Positions 33,421 through 43,044 are shown, counted from the first letter of the stretch. The stretch: DNA of 64,000 nucleotides from CAJXSN01 sp947492235 (GCF_042492175.1 NZ_CP170453.1:1302001-1366000), one strand, 5' to 3'. Numbers and translations: made by a program. The notes: a model not told the origin generated them from the letters alone.

Positions 33421-33592
33421 GGTTCGCGCAGAGAACGCAGAGGAGCAAATCTCGCAGAGAAGTGGCGCGAGTGAGCGCCGCAGGTATTGGAATGAAGCAA
33501 TCATCATTGCCTCGGCGTTGCTAAATAGATGCGGCTCCGCCGCAGGCACAGTGCCTCTGCGCTCTCTGCTCCCCGCGTCCTCTGCGCGAACC
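33421..33592. repeat. 172-bp inverted-repeat (MITE-like) element
   Basis: The left end (33421-33446, GGTTCGCGCAGAG...) and right end (33568-33592, ...CTCTGCGCGAACC) are complementary over about 22 of 25 positions. The interior repeats CGCAGAG-type words. It fills most of the divergent spacer between ppa and hisS. It resembles the 'cgcagagacgcagag' dispersed repeats of proteobacteria. There is no coding content. Confidence 0.65.
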
Positions 33593-33641
33593 GCCTTCTT
33601 TCTTCTTTAATCTGGCCAGCGCGTCGCCTAACTGCGCGGCT

Positions 33642-34877
33642 ATGAGCAAGAACAGCCAGCCCAAGACGCCTCAGGCCATTCGCGGGACGCAGGACATTTT
33701 CGGCCCCGATGCAGAGGCCTTCGCCTTCGTCGTCGATACGTTCGAGCGCGTTCGCAAGCTCTACCGCTTCCGCCGGATCGAGATGCCGGTGTTCGAGAAG
33801 ACCGAGGTGTTTGCACGCTCTCTGGGCGAGACCACCGATGTCGTTTCGAAGGAAATGTATTCGTTCGATGATCGCGGCGGTGAATCGCTGACCCTGCGCC
33901 CGGAATTCACCGCAGGGATTGCCCGCGGATTTCTGACCAATGGCTGGCAGCAGCACGCCCCGCTCAAGGTCGGCACGCACGGCCCGCTGTTCCGCTACGA
34001 GCGGCCGCAAAAGGGCCGCTACCGGCAATTCCACCAGCTCGATGCGGAGATTATCGGCGCAGCCGAGCCGCAGGCGGACGTGGAATTGCTGGCCATGGCC
34101 GACCAGCTTTTGAAAGAGCTGGGGATCGAAGGCGTGACGCTGCATCTCAACACGCTGGGCGATGGCGACAGCCGCGAGGCGTGGCGTGCGGCGTTGATCG
34201 ACTATTTCAGCGCGGTGAAGGACGAGCTGAGCGAAGATTCGCAGGAGCGGCTGGAGAAGAACCCCTTGCGGATTCTCGACAGCAAGGACCGGCGCGACCA
34301 GCGCTTCCTCGCCGATGCTCCGAAGATCGACGCGTTTTTGAGCGACGAGGCAAAGGCGTTTTTTGAGGCGGTCACCAGCGGGCTCGACGCGGCCGGTGTC
34401 CAATGGGTCCGCGCGGAAAATCTCGTGCGCGGGCTCGACTATTACCGCCACACCGCCTTCGAATTCATTCCCGACAAAGGCAGCGCCGCCGCCGAGGCTT
34501 TGGGCAGCCAAAGCACCATTCTGGGCGGCGGACGCTATGACGGCCTGATGGAAAGCCTCGGCGGCCCCGCCACGCCTGCGGTCGGCTGGGCAGCGGGGAT
34601 CGAGCGGCTGGCGATGTTGGTGGGGGAGACTGGCGAAGCAGCTGCCGACGCCATCGTGGTGGTTGAAAATGACGATCTGCTTGGTGAAGCGATCGCTGCT
34701 ACGGGCAAGCTTCGCCGTGCCGGGTTCAACGCTGAAATGCTCGCGTCCGGCAGTGTGCGTAAACGGTTCGACAAAGCCCAGAAGATGGGCGCAGAGAATA
34801 TTGTCTCGTTTATCTCGCCGGATGAAGTTCGCGTGCGTGGAGACCGGATTGCCGAGATCGAGGCCCTGATCGCGTGA
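33642..34877 (+). CDS. hisS: Histidyl-tRNA synthetase
   Basis: A class II aminoacyl-tRNA synthetase, 411 residues. Motif 1 lies around the R-I-E-M-P-V-F-E segment. Motif 2 is F-R-Y-E-R-P-Q-K-G-R-Y-R-Q-F-H-Q. The His A signature is V-R-G-L-D-Y-Y, and motif 3 lies around G-W-A-A-G-I-E-R-L. The C-terminal anticodon-binding domain follows. The stop overlaps the prfA start (GTGA), so the two are coupled. Confidence 0.96.
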   Translation: MSKNSQPKTPQAIRGTQDIFGPDAEAFAFVVDTFERVRKLYRFRRIEMPVFEKTEVFARSLGETTDVVSKEMYSFDDRGGESLTLRPEFTAGIARGFLTNGWQQHAPLKVGTHGPLFRYERPQKGRYRQFHQLDAEIIGAAEPQADVELLAMADQLLKELGIEGVTLHLNTLGDGDSREAWRAALIDYFSAVKDELSEDSQERLEKNPLRILDSKDRRDQRFLADAPKIDAFLSDEAKAFFEAVTSGLDAAGVQWVRAENLVRGLDYYRHTAFEFIPDKGSAAAEALGSQSTILGGGRYDGLMESLGGPATPAVGWAAGIERLAMLVGETGEAAADAIVVVENDDLLGEAIAATGKLRRAGFNAEMLASGSVRKRFDKAQKMGAENIVSFISPDEVRVRGDRIAEIEALIA

Positions 34878-35941
34878 CCATCCCCGACGACCGCCTGCGG
34901 CAGATCGCCGACCGCTTTGCAGAGCTGGAAGCGCGCATGGCTTCGGGTCAGCTGGAGGGCGATGAGTTCGTAGCTGCGAGCCGCGATTATGCCGAGTTGG
35001 AGCCGGTCGCACAGACGGCGGCGCAGGTGCAGTCCATGCGCGCCGAGATTGCCGAGCTAGAAGAGATGCTGGCCGATCCGGAAATGAAGGCGATGGCGGA
35101 GGAGGAGCTGGCCTCGCTGCGAGCGCAACTGCCGGAGGCAGAGCGCACGCTTTCCATCGCCATGCTGCCGCGCGATTCCGCCGATGCGCGGCCCGCCATG
35201 CTGGAAATCCGCGCGGGCACCGGCGGCGATGAGGCGGCTCTATTCGCAGGCGATCTGTACCGGATGTACGAGAAATATGCCGGCGAGCAGGGTTGGAAGG
35301 TCGAGCCTGTCAGCATGAGCGCGAGCGAAGTCGGTGGCTTCAAGGAGATCGTCGCCAATGTCCGTGGCACCGGCGTATTTGCGAAACTGAAATTCGAAAG
35401 CGGGGTCCACCGCGTGCAGCGCGTGCCGGTGACCGAGAGCGGCGGGCGCATTCACACCAGCGCGGCGACTGTGGCGGTACTGCCCGAACCCGATGCGGTG
35501 GATGTCCATATCGAGCCGGGCGATCTGAAAATCGACACCTACCGCGCCAGCGGGGCGGGTGGTCAGCACGTCAACACCACCGACAGCGCGATCCGCATCA
35601 CGCATGAGCCGACCGGGCTGGTGGTCACCTGTCAGGATGGTCGCAGTCAGCACAAGAACAAGGAAAAGGCGATGCAGGTGCTGCGCGCGCGCCTCTACGA
35701 GCAACAGCGCGACGCGGCGCAGGGGGCCGAGGCCGAAGCGCGCAAGGCGATGGTCGGCAGCGGCGATCGGTCCGAACGCATCCGCACTTACAATTTCCCG
35801 CAAGGGCGGGTCACCGACCACCGGATCGGGCTGACTTTGCACAAGCTGCCGGAGATTATTGCTGGGCCGGGTTTGGGAGAGCTGGTCGATGCGTTGATTG
35901 CCGAGGACGAGGCCAAGCGGCTCGCGGCTCTGGCCGAGTAG
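34874..35941 (+). CDS. prfA: Peptide chain release factor 1
   Basis: It recognises UAA and UAG stop codons and triggers peptide release. It starts at a GTG overlapping the hisS stop by 4 bp and gives 355 residues. The codon-recognition segment (P-V-T in R-V-P-V-T-E) is present, and the catalytic G229-G230-Q231 in A-G-G-Q-H-V-N is intact. This Gln is methylated by PrmC, which is encoded 18 bp downstream. Confidence 0.96.
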   Translation: MTIPDDRLRQIADRFAELEARMASGQLEGDEFVAASRDYAELEPVAQTAAQVQSMRAEIAELEEMLADPEMKAMAEEELASLRAQLPEAERTLSIAMLPRDSADARPAMLEIRAGTGGDEAALFAGDLYRMYEKYAGEQGWKVEPVSMSASEVGGFKEIVANVRGTGVFAKLKFESGVHRVQRVPVTESGGRIHTSAATVAVLPEPDAVDVHIEPGDLKIDTYRASGAGGQHVNTTDSAIRITHEPTGLVVTCQDGRSQHKNKEKAMQVLRARLYEQQRDAAQGAEAEARKAMVGSGDRSERIRTYNFPQGRVTDHRIGLTLHKLPEIIAGPGLGELVDALIAEDEAKRLAALAE

Positions 35942-35959
35942 TTTGGGCCGCGTGACCCG

Positions 35960-36808
35960 ATGACCGTGGCCGAGGCGATCAGAGCAGGCGCAGACCGGCT
36001 GACGGCCGCTTCCGATATGCCGCGCATGGATGCCGAGTGGCTGATGGCTGCGGCTCTGAACTGCGAACGGAGCCAATTGCTGGTCTCGCATATGCAGACA
36101 CAAGCGCCAGAGGCTTTCGAGGCATTGATCGAGCGCCGCGCGTCGGGCGAGCCATTGGCCTATGTAATCGGCACCCAGTCCTTTTTCGGACGGGATTTCT
36201 CGGTCTCGCCCGACGTGCTGATCCCCCGCGCCGACAGCGAGGCGGTGGTGGCGACTGCGCTCGAATTGCTCCATGAAGGTGCGCGCATTCTCGACTGCGG
36301 CACGGGGTCCGGGGCCTTGCTGCTCACGCTGCTGGCCGAGCGCGAAGACGTGACTGGAATCGGTATCGACAGCTCCCCTGCTGCGCTCGCCATTGCCCGC
36401 GCCAATGCACAGAAATTGGGCGTCGAGGACCGGGCTGACCTGCAGCGTGCGGACTGGACACAGCACGGCTGGGCACAGCCACTCGGGCAATTCGATCTGG
36501 TCATCGCCAACCCGCCTTATGTGGAAACGGATGCCGAGCTGGATGCGGGCGTGCGTGATTACGAACCGCACAGCGCTCTGTTTGCCGGTGAAGACGGGCT
36601 GGATGATTACCGCATTCTGGTCCCGCAAGTGCCAGCACTGCTGCGCGCCGGGGGCGTGGCGGTGCTTGAAATCGGCTATCGTCAGGAGGCTGCCGTGCGC
36701 GCGCTGTCGAACGATATCGGGGCACACTGCGAACTGGTGCGGGATCTGGCGCAGCGGCCACGCGGCATGGTTTTGCGGTTTGGCCGAGTTCAGGGGGGTG
36801 AAGGTTAA
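35960..36808 (+). CDS. prmC: Release factor glutamine methyltransferase
   Basis: A SAM-dependent enzyme that methylates the GGQ glutamine of RF1 and RF2. The 282 residues include the helical N-domain, the SAM motif I-L-D-C-G-T-G-S-G-A and the catalytic N184-P-P-Y187. The gene order hisS-prfA-prmC gives a translation-termination unit, with enzyme and substrate adjacent. Confidence 0.95.
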   Translation: MTVAEAIRAGADRLTAASDMPRMDAEWLMAAALNCERSQLLVSHMQTQAPEAFEALIERRASGEPLAYVIGTQSFFGRDFSVSPDVLIPRADSEAVVATALELLHEGARILDCGTGSGALLLTLLAEREDVTGIGIDSSPAALAIARANAQKLGVEDRADLQRADWTQHGWAQPLGQFDLVIANPPYVETDAELDAGVRDYEPHSALFAGEDGLDDYRILVPQVPALLRAGGVAVLEIGYRQEAAVRALSNDIGAHCELVRDLAQRPRGMVLRFGRVQGGEG

Positions 36809-37042
36809 GGGGGGTTGGCAAAGCCCAAGGGACGGGCTAGATCAGAACCAAGACTGGTGACGAGCGCGTATTTGCTCCCTCGGTCTTGATCCAACATTTG
36901 CGGCGGATTCCTCGGCACCCACGGTGCTGGTCTATGCAAAGCAGATGCGGAGCCGCGTTCTGAGGCCAGCATGGCGGGCGCGGCGAGGGGCTTTGCGGGT
37001 GCGCCCCGAACGGTAGCGCCCGATAATAAGGAAGAGCATTCC

Positions 37043-37765
37043 TTGAACAACCAACGTAATAACAATCGCCGCCGCAGTCGTAACAATAATCGCAACCAGG
37101 GCGGTGGCGGCAATCCCAATGCGATGAATCGCATCGACAGCCGCGCGCGGGGCAATGCGCCCCAGCTGCTGGATAAGTACAAGAAGCTTGCCCAGGACGC
37201 GCATCATCACGGTGACCGGGTGCAGCAGGAATACTATCTGCAATTTGCAGACCACTATTTCCGTGTGATTGCCGACAACAAGGCCCGTCAGGAAGAGCAG
37301 CGCGCCAAGCGGGATGCCGAGCGCGGCAATGACAAAGGCAATGATCGGGTCAATGATCGGGCCGGTGAGCGCTCGCAAGACAATGACGGCGACGAGAGCG
37401 GTGACGACAATCGCGAGAATGGCCGTCGCCCGCGCCGCAATTCGCGTTCACGCGGTGATGCTCAGGATAGCAATCGTGACGACCGCGGCGATAGCCGGAA
37501 TGAAGATCGCGGAGACTCGCGCCGTGGCAATGGCCACGACGACGATGCGGCGGAGCACACGGAGGCGGAAGCCGAGAAGCCGGCCCGTCGCCCGCGCAAA
37601 CCGCGCGCCAAACCGGCAGAGGCCGATGGCGAAATCGATGCAGCAGTCTTGCCGCCCTCTATTTCGGCCGAACCGTCTGAGGAAAAGCCCAAGCGGGCAC
37701 CGCGCCGCCGCAAGCCCAAGGCCGACGATGCGGATGGCAATGACACGTTGAGCGTCGCCAGCTGA
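37043..37765 (+). CDS. DUF4167 domain protein, RNA-binding-like
   Basis: This 240-residue protein begins with an Asn/Arg-rich stretch, followed by the compact DUF4167 domain (about residues 35-85, L-D-K-Y-x-K-L-A-x-D-A-x-x-x-G-D-x-V-x-x-E-Y-Y-L-Q-x-A-D-H-Y). A long Asp/Arg/Asn-rich then Lys/Pro-rich disordered tail follows. The start is taken as the TTG at 37043: AAGGAAG lies 9 bp upstream and the product then begins M-N-N-Q-R, the family pattern. RNA or ribosome association is inferred from composition. Confidence 0.85.
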   Translation: MNNQRNNNRRRSRNNNRNQGGGGNPNAMNRIDSRARGNAPQLLDKYKKLAQDAHHHGDRVQQEYYLQFADHYFRVIADNKARQEEQRAKRDAERGNDKGNDRVNDRAGERSQDNDGDESGDDNRENGRRPRRNSRSRGDAQDSNRDDRGDSRNEDRGDSRRGNGHDDDAAEHTEAEAEKPARRPRKPRAKPAEADGEIDAAVLPPSISAEPSEEKPKRAPRRRKPKADDADGNDTLSVAS

Positions 37766-37794
37766 TCCGGCAAAGTTCCGGGTGCTGCTGAGCA

Positions 37795-39423
37795 ATGGTC
37801 GGGCAATCGGACAGCGGGGCGGAGACGCCAGCCAGTTCGTGGCTTGATAAGGTGCTCGGCTGGCGCCGGCTTACAGCTTTGGTCGCGGGCGCGATCGGGG
37901 CGGTCGGTTATCCGCCCCTTGGGCTGTGGCCCGCCACACTCGCCAGTATTGCCGTGCTCATCTGGCTCGTGCGCGATGCGCCACGCTGGAAAGCGGCCGC
38001 GATGCGGGGCTGGCTGTTTGGCGTCGCCCACCTGACCATCGCCAACAACTGGATCGCCACTGCGTTCACGCACCAAAGCGAAATGCCGGCCTTTCTCGGC
38101 TGGATCGCCGTGCCGCTGCTGTGTCTTTACCTCGCCATCTACCCCGCGCTCGCCAGTGCCCTCACCCACCGGCTGGCGGCGAGCAAGGCTGTGCCGGTGT
38201 TTGTTGCCGTCTTTGCAGCGCTGTGGATCGTTACCGAATGGCTGCGTAGCTGGGTGTTTACCGGCTATCCCTGGCCACCGCTCGGCCTTGCGCTGCTTGG
38301 CCCGTTCGACCGCCCCGGCTGGGCTGCGGTTTTGCCCTTTACCGGCACCTATGCGCTGTCCGGACTGGCCGTGCTGTTTGCCGGGGCTATCCTGTGGGCG
38401 CTGGGGGGGAGGCGTTGGCTGGCGCTTGCGGGCACTGCGGCTGTGGTCATCGCAGGAAGCTTCTGGCCCGCCGGGGAAGAGCGCGAGGGCACCTTGCGTT
38501 ACACTCTTGTGCAGCCGAATTTCGATCAGGCAACACTGAACGACCCGCGCCAGTATGAGCCCTCCTTCCTGACCATCGCAGCGTTCAGTGTCCGCGAGCA
38601 GACAGACGAGCCAAGGCTGGTCCTATGGCCCGAATCCGCACTGCCCGACTATCTGCGCCCCGGCTATCCGCTGCGCTATTACGTCGCCACCACGGCGCGC
38701 GCCGATCCGGAATTCGCGCGGCAGCGGGTTGCCGATGTCATCGGTGAGAACAGCCTGCTGCTGACCGGCGCGACCGATCTGGAAATCGGCACCGACGAGA
38801 CCGGGCGGGAGCGGGCGCTGGGCGCGTATAATGTCGTCACCGCGCTCGACGATCAGGGCGATTTTGCTGGCAGCTACAGCAAGGCGCATCTGGTGCCCTA
38901 TGGCGAGTATCTGGCATTGCGATGGCTGCTTGAACCTCTCGGGGCGAGCAGGCTGGTGGCGGGCACGATCGACTTCATTCCCGGCCCCGGTCCCCGCACG
39001 CTGGAGCTTGGCGAGTATGGCGATGCCGGTATCCAGATCTGTTACGAGATCGTGTTCTCGGGGCAGGTGACGGATCGCCGCAATCGCCCCGATTACATCT
39101 TTAACCCGTCCAATGATGGCTGGTTTGGCGCGTGGGGTCCGCCGCAGCATCTGGCGCAGGCCCGGCTGCGCGCCATCGAGGAGGGGCTGCCGGTCTTGCG
39201 CTCCACCACTACGGGTATCAGCGCGGTTATCGATGCGCGCGGCGTCGTGCGGCGATCGCTCGGGGCGCAGGAACGCGACAAGCTGGACGGGTTCGTGCCG
39301 CCCGCCCACGCGCCCACATGGTTTGCCCGCGCAGGAAACTGGCTGCCGCTGGGTTGGGCCTTTTTGCTTATGTTCGGAGCTCTCATCGCCTCTGTTATTG
39401 CCACGCGCCGCGCGGCTCGCTAA
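37795..39423 (+). CDS. lnt: Apolipoprotein N-acyltransferase
   Basis: An inner-membrane enzyme that adds the third acyl chain to lipoproteins. The 542-residue protein has about seven transmembrane helices and a periplasmic nitrilase domain. The catalytic triad is visible as Glu280 (W-P-E-S), Lys363 (Y-S-K-A-H-L-V-P-Y-G-E) and Cys416 (I-C-Y-E). Several lipoproteins in this window (solute-binding, HAD, DUF885, acidic) would be its substrates. Confidence 0.95.
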   Translation: MVGQSDSGAETPASSWLDKVLGWRRLTALVAGAIGAVGYPPLGLWPATLASIAVLIWLVRDAPRWKAAAMRGWLFGVAHLTIANNWIATAFTHQSEMPAFLGWIAVPLLCLYLAIYPALASALTHRLAASKAVPVFVAVFAALWIVTEWLRSWVFTGYPWPPLGLALLGPFDRPGWAAVLPFTGTYALSGLAVLFAGAILWALGGRRWLALAGTAAVVIAGSFWPAGEEREGTLRYTLVQPNFDQATLNDPRQYEPSFLTIAAFSVREQTDEPRLVLWPESALPDYLRPGYPLRYYVATTARADPEFARQRVADVIGENSLLLTGATDLEIGTDETGRERALGAYNVVTALDDQGDFAGSYSKAHLVPYGEYLALRWLLEPLGASRLVAGTIDFIPGPGPRTLELGEYGDAGIQICYEIVFSGQVTDRRNRPDYIFNPSNDGWFGAWGPPQHLAQARLRAIEEGLPVLRSTTTGISAVIDARGVVRRSLGAQERDKLDGFVPPAHAPTWFARAGNWLPLGWAFLLMFGALIASVIATRRAAR

Positions 39424-39439
39424 GTCGACATATCAAGAC

Positions 39440-39455
39440 ATAAAGCTATCTTTAT
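39440..39455 (+). promoter_or_regulatory. Palindromic operator candidate upstream of metK
   Basis: ATAAAG-CTAT-CTTTAT is a perfect 6-4-6 palindrome 20 bp before the metK ATG, within a larger ACATA...TATGT symmetry. Its form fits a dimeric repressor such as the ArsR-type SahR proteins that control SAM-cycle genes. The assignment is inferred. Confidence 0.45.
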
Positions 39456-39475
39456 ATGTGAGGTTCACAGGCATC

Positions 39476-40708
39476 ATGCGCAGCAATTATCTCTTCACGT
39501 CCGAAAGCGTTTCCGAAGGCCATCCGGATAAGGTTTCCGACCAGATTTCCGATGCGATTGTCGATCTGATGCTGGCCAAGGATCCCGAATCCCGCGTCGC
39601 GTGCGAGACGATGACCACCACGCAACGTGTTATTCTTTCAGGCGAAATCCGCTGCGCCCCGATGTATGATGAAGCCAACGAAGCTTGGGCCGTGAATGGC
39701 GGCTGGGCACCGGGCGCGAAGGAAGAGATCGAGAAGGCGGTTCGCTCCACTGTGCGCGATATCGGCTATGAACAGGATGGCTTCCACTGGAAGACGCTGA
39801 CCTTCGAGAATCACCTGCACGGCCAGTCCTCGGAAATCGCGCAGGGCGTCGATGCCAGCGGCAATAAGGATGAAGGTGCCGGCGACCAGGGCATCATGTT
39901 CGGCTTCGCCTGCGATGAAACGCCCGACCTGATGCCGGCGCCGCTCGATTACAGCCACAAGATCCTCGAACAGCTCGCCGAAGACCGCAAGAGCGGAAAG
40001 GCCCCGTTCCTCGAGCCCGATGCGAAGAGCCAGCTGTCGCTGCGTTATGAAGACGGCAAGCCGGTTGCCTGCACGGCGGTCGTCGTCTCGACCCAGCATG
40101 GCAAAGGCTATGACGAGGGCGAGAAGGAAGCCGAGCTCAAGGCCTATGTGAAAGAAGTCGTCACCGCGATCCTGCCCGAAGGCTGGCTGAGCGATGCAAC
40201 CGAATGGCACATCAACCCCACCGGCGCTTTCGAGATTGGGGGGCCTGACGGGGACGCCGGCCTAACCGGACGCAAGATCATCGTCGACACCTACGGCGGC
40301 GCGGCCCCGCATGGCGGCGGCGCATTCTCTGGCAAGGACCCGACCAAGGTCGACCGCTCGGCTGCGTACATTACGCGCTACATGGCGAAGAATATCGTGG
40401 CGGCAGGCCTCGCCAGCCGCTGCACCATCCAGCTCGCCTATGCGATCGGCGTGTCCAAACCGCTGTCGCTCTATGTCGATACCCACGGCACCGGCACGGT
40501 CTCCGACGAGCAGCTCGAAACCGCTTTAGCGGGTATCGAGAAGCTGGGCGGTCTGACTCCGCGCGGCATTCGCACGCATCTGGGTCTCAACAAGGCGATC
40601 TACCGCAAAAGCGCCGCCTACGGCCATTTCGGCCGGACAGCCGATGGTGATCACTTCCCATGGGAGCGGACCGATCTGGTCGACGATCTGAAGGCGGCTG
40701 TGGGGTAA
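39476..40708 (+). CDS. metK: S-adenosylmethionine synthase
   Basis: It makes SAM from methionine and ATP. The 410 residues contain T-S-E-S-V-S-E-G-H-P-D-K at the start, the G-A-G-D-Q-G-I-M-F-G-F-A-C loop, and the P-loop-like G-G-G-A-F-S-G-K-D-P-T-K-V-D-R-S-A-A-Y. The ATG at 39476 is fixed by the family N-terminus. It lies 52 bp after lnt, and a palindromic operator candidate occupies that gap. Confidence 0.97.
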   Translation: MRSNYLFTSESVSEGHPDKVSDQISDAIVDLMLAKDPESRVACETMTTTQRVILSGEIRCAPMYDEANEAWAVNGGWAPGAKEEIEKAVRSTVRDIGYEQDGFHWKTLTFENHLHGQSSEIAQGVDASGNKDEGAGDQGIMFGFACDETPDLMPAPLDYSHKILEQLAEDRKSGKAPFLEPDAKSQLSLRYEDGKPVACTAVVVSTQHGKGYDEGEKEAELKAYVKEVVTAILPEGWLSDATEWHINPTGAFEIGGPDGDAGLTGRKIIVDTYGGAAPHGGGAFSGKDPTKVDRSAAYITRYMAKNIVAAGLASRCTIQLAYAIGVSKPLSLYVDTHGTGTVSDEQLETALAGIEKLGGLTPRGIRTHLGLNKAIYRKSAAYGHFGRTADGDHFPWERTDLVDDLKAAVG

Positions 40709-40721
40709 GCTGGGCTGCTAC

Positions 40722-41882
40722 CTAGTTTGCCGGAGTATGCGCTCCCTTCGGGGGCGAGGGCGTGTCCAGCGCCAGTTCCGCATCGGAGAACGTGAAGGGG
40801 CTGCGCACTCCGGCAATGCCATCCAGCTCTATCTGCATGCCGCGCGCCTTGACCTGCGGGTCGGCGAAAACCTGATCGATCGCGTTGATCGGTCCGGCGG
40901 GGATGCCTGCCGCAGCGCAGGCGTCCAGCAGGTCCGCACGGGTTCTATGCGCTGTTGCCTCGGCGATAATGGCGTCCAGCGCGGTACGGTTCGCCAGCCT
41001 CCCCTCATTGGTGACGAAGCGGGGATCCTCCAGCAGGTCATCGCGCCCCAGCACGCCCAGCAAACGCCGGAACAGGCCGTCATTGGCGGGCGCCAGCACG
41101 ATCTCGCCATCGCTCGTCGGGAACACTCCGTAAGCGCTGACCTGCGCGTGCTCGTTGCCCATGCGCGGCGGGTTCTCGCCGGTTGCAAACAGATGCATTG
41201 CCTGACTGGCGAGCAGCCCGACCGAGCAGTCGAGTAGCGCCATATCGACATGCTGTCCCTTTCCGGTCCGCTCCCGCATCGCCAGCGCGGACTGGATCGC
41301 AATGACCGAATAAAGCCCGCAGGTGAGGTCTGAGATGGAGACCCCCATCTTCATCGGCTGCCCATCCGGCTCGCCGGTCAGCGCCATGAACCCGCTCATT
41401 CCCTGAATGACGAAATCGTAGCCGGCCTCCTTCGCACGCGGCCCGGTCTGACCGAAGCCGGTGATCGAGCAATAGACAAGGCCCTCGTTCGCAGCACGCA
41501 GCGACGGATAATCGAGAGCGAATTTCGCCAGCGCTCCGGTCTTGAAGTTCTCGATCACGACATCGGCTTCAGCAGCCAGTGCTTTGACCCGCGCCAGGTC
41601 CTCAGCGCTCTTGAAATCGGCCACCACGCTCCGTTTGCCGCGATTGCAGGCGTGGTAATAGGCCGCCTCGCGTACGGTCTCTCCGTCCGGTCCCTCGCGC
41701 TCGATCCATGGCGGGCCCCAGAGACGAGTGCCATCGCCTTCGGGGCTCTCGATCTTGATGACATCCGCGCCCAGATCGGCCAGCGTCTGCCCCACCCATG
41801 GCCCGGCCAGAACGCGGGCCAGTTCGAGCACTTTCAGCCCCGCCAGAGGCGCGTTCGCGTTGCGCGGTTCATCCAGCCACAT
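40722..41882 (-). CDS. Family III CoA transferase (CaiB/BaiF)
   Basis: A 386-residue formyl-CoA transferase-fold enzyme that moves CoA between carboxylic acids. Hallmarks are L-A-G-L-K-V-L-E-L-A-R-V-L-A-G-P-W near the start, D-V-I-K-I-E-S-P-E-G-D, and the A-E-A-D-V-V-I-E-N-F-K region. The catalytic-Asp region is V-S-I-S-D-L-T-C-G. It is the last gene of a minus-strand acyl-CoA cluster (45362 down to 40722). The substrate is unknown; succinyl- or acyl-specific transfer is likely by context. Confidence 0.9.
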   Translation of the reverse strand: MWLDEPRNANAPLAGLKVLELARVLAGPWVGQTLADLGADVIKIESPEGDGTRLWGPPWIEREGPDGETVREAAYYHACNRGKRSVVADFKSAEDLARVKALAAEADVVIENFKTGALAKFALDYPSLRAANEGLVYCSITGFGQTGPRAKEAGYDFVIQGMSGFMALTGEPDGQPMKMGVSISDLTCGLYSVIAIQSALAMRERTGKGQHVDMALLDCSVGLLASQAMHLFATGENPPRMGNEHAQVSAYGVFPTSDGEIVLAPANDGLFRRLLGVLGRDDLLEDPRFVTNEGRLANRTALDAIIAEATAHRTRADLLDACAAAGIPAGPINAIDQVFADPQVKARGMQIELDGIAGVRSPFTFSDAELALDTPSPPKGAHTPAN

Positions 41883-41889
41883 AGTCGCG

Positions 41890-43029
41890 CTATTCCTGCT
41901 GGAGCAGGCTAGAGAGCCCCTCGACCGCGGCGAGAAACTCTTCGCGGAAATCCATCACCACCTGACGGCTGGAGCGGACATCTTCGACCAGCCCGACGCC
42001 CTGACCGACAAAATAGCTGACCAGTTCGCGGGCCTCTGCATTGCCCGCCGCTGCTGCGCGTTCGACGCGGGCAAAAGCGGGTTCGGAAACCATGCCCATC
42101 AGCGGCATCGGCAGCGTGCCCGGACCATCCCCGGCTTCCCACGCATCGTGCCAAGCGGTCTTTAACTGACGCGCCGGTTTGCCGGTCCGGCTGCGGCTGC
42201 GCACCGTGTCGCGGCTGCGCGCGGCGACCATTTTCTCGCGAAAGGCTTCGGATGTTTCCGCTTCCGGCGTGGCGAGCCAGACCGAACCGGTCCATGCGCC
42301 CTGCGCGCCGGCCGCCATCATTCCGGCCATCTGCGCACCGCCCATGATCCCGCCAGCGGCCAGCACCGGAATGTCGTGCCCGGCACGGGTGAGGGCGCGG
42401 ACGACTTCAGGGATCAGCACCAGCGTGGAGACCTCGCCGCAATGGCCGCCCGCCTCGCCGCCCTGCGCCACGATGATATCGACCCCGGCTTCGGCCTGAC
42501 GGATGGCGTGTTCCTTCGCGCCCACCAAGGCCGCGACCGGCACGCCGCGCTTTTTGCCCTCTTCGATCATGGCGGCAGGCGCGATGCCCAGCGCATTGGC
42601 AATCAGCCGGATGGGATGGCGAAAGGCGACTTCCATCAGCGCCAGCCCGTTTTCCGGCGTAATACCCATCCTCTCGCGCAGAATCGGCATTTCGGCTTCC
42701 GGAGCGATGCCATATTGGCCGAGCACCTGATTGGCGAAGCTCTGGTAAGAAGGATCGATCGCCTGCGCGCGGCTCTTGTTATCCGCCAGACCCGCCACTG
42801 CCGGGTCGATAACCTCGGGCACCAGCACGTCGACCCCATAGGGTGCACCATCGACATGCGCGTCGATCCACGCCAGCTCTTCTTCGAGGGCTTCGGGACT
42901 AAAGCGGGTCGCGCCCAGCACTCCGAAACCGCCCGCCTTGCTGACAGCGGCAACCACATCGCGGCAGTGAGAGAATGCAAACAGCGGAAACTCCGCGCCG
43001 GTCATTTCGCAAACGCGGTTCATCGCCAT
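41890..43029 (-). CDS. Nitronate monooxygenase-like FMN oxidoreductase
   Basis: A 379-residue TIM-barrel flavoprotein of the NMO/2-nitropropane dioxygenase superfamily. The FMN-site pattern V-A-A-V-S-K-A-G-G-F-G-V-L-G is near the start, and I-V-A-Q-G-G-E-A-G-G-H-C-G and P-V-L-A-A-G-G-I follow. Homologues also include enoyl-CoA-acting reductases, and the neighbours here handle CoA esters, so nitronate need not be the substrate. It lies 7 bp upstream of the CaiB gene in the same unit. Confidence 0.85.
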   Translation of the reverse strand: MAMNRVCEMTGAEFPLFAFSHCRDVVAAVSKAGGFGVLGATRFSPEALEEELAWIDAHVDGAPYGVDVLVPEVIDPAVAGLADNKSRAQAIDPSYQSFANQVLGQYGIAPEAEMPILRERMGITPENGLALMEVAFRHPIRLIANALGIAPAAMIEEGKKRGVPVAALVGAKEHAIRQAEAGVDIIVAQGGEAGGHCGEVSTLVLIPEVVRALTRAGHDIPVLAAGGIMGGAQMAGMMAAGAQGAWTGSVWLATPEAETSEAFREKMVAARSRDTVRSRSRTGKPARQLKTAWHDAWEAGDGPGTLPMPLMGMVSEPAFARVERAAAAGNAEARELVSYFVGQGVGLVEDVRSSRQVVMDFREEFLAAVEGLSSLLQQE

Positions 43030-43044
43030 GGCAGTGCCTCCTGA

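Noticed and set aside
39424..39475. SAM riboswitch upstream of metK
   Set aside because: The 52-bp leader is too short for the known SAM aptamers and shows no pseudoknot pairing; a palindromic operator explains it better.
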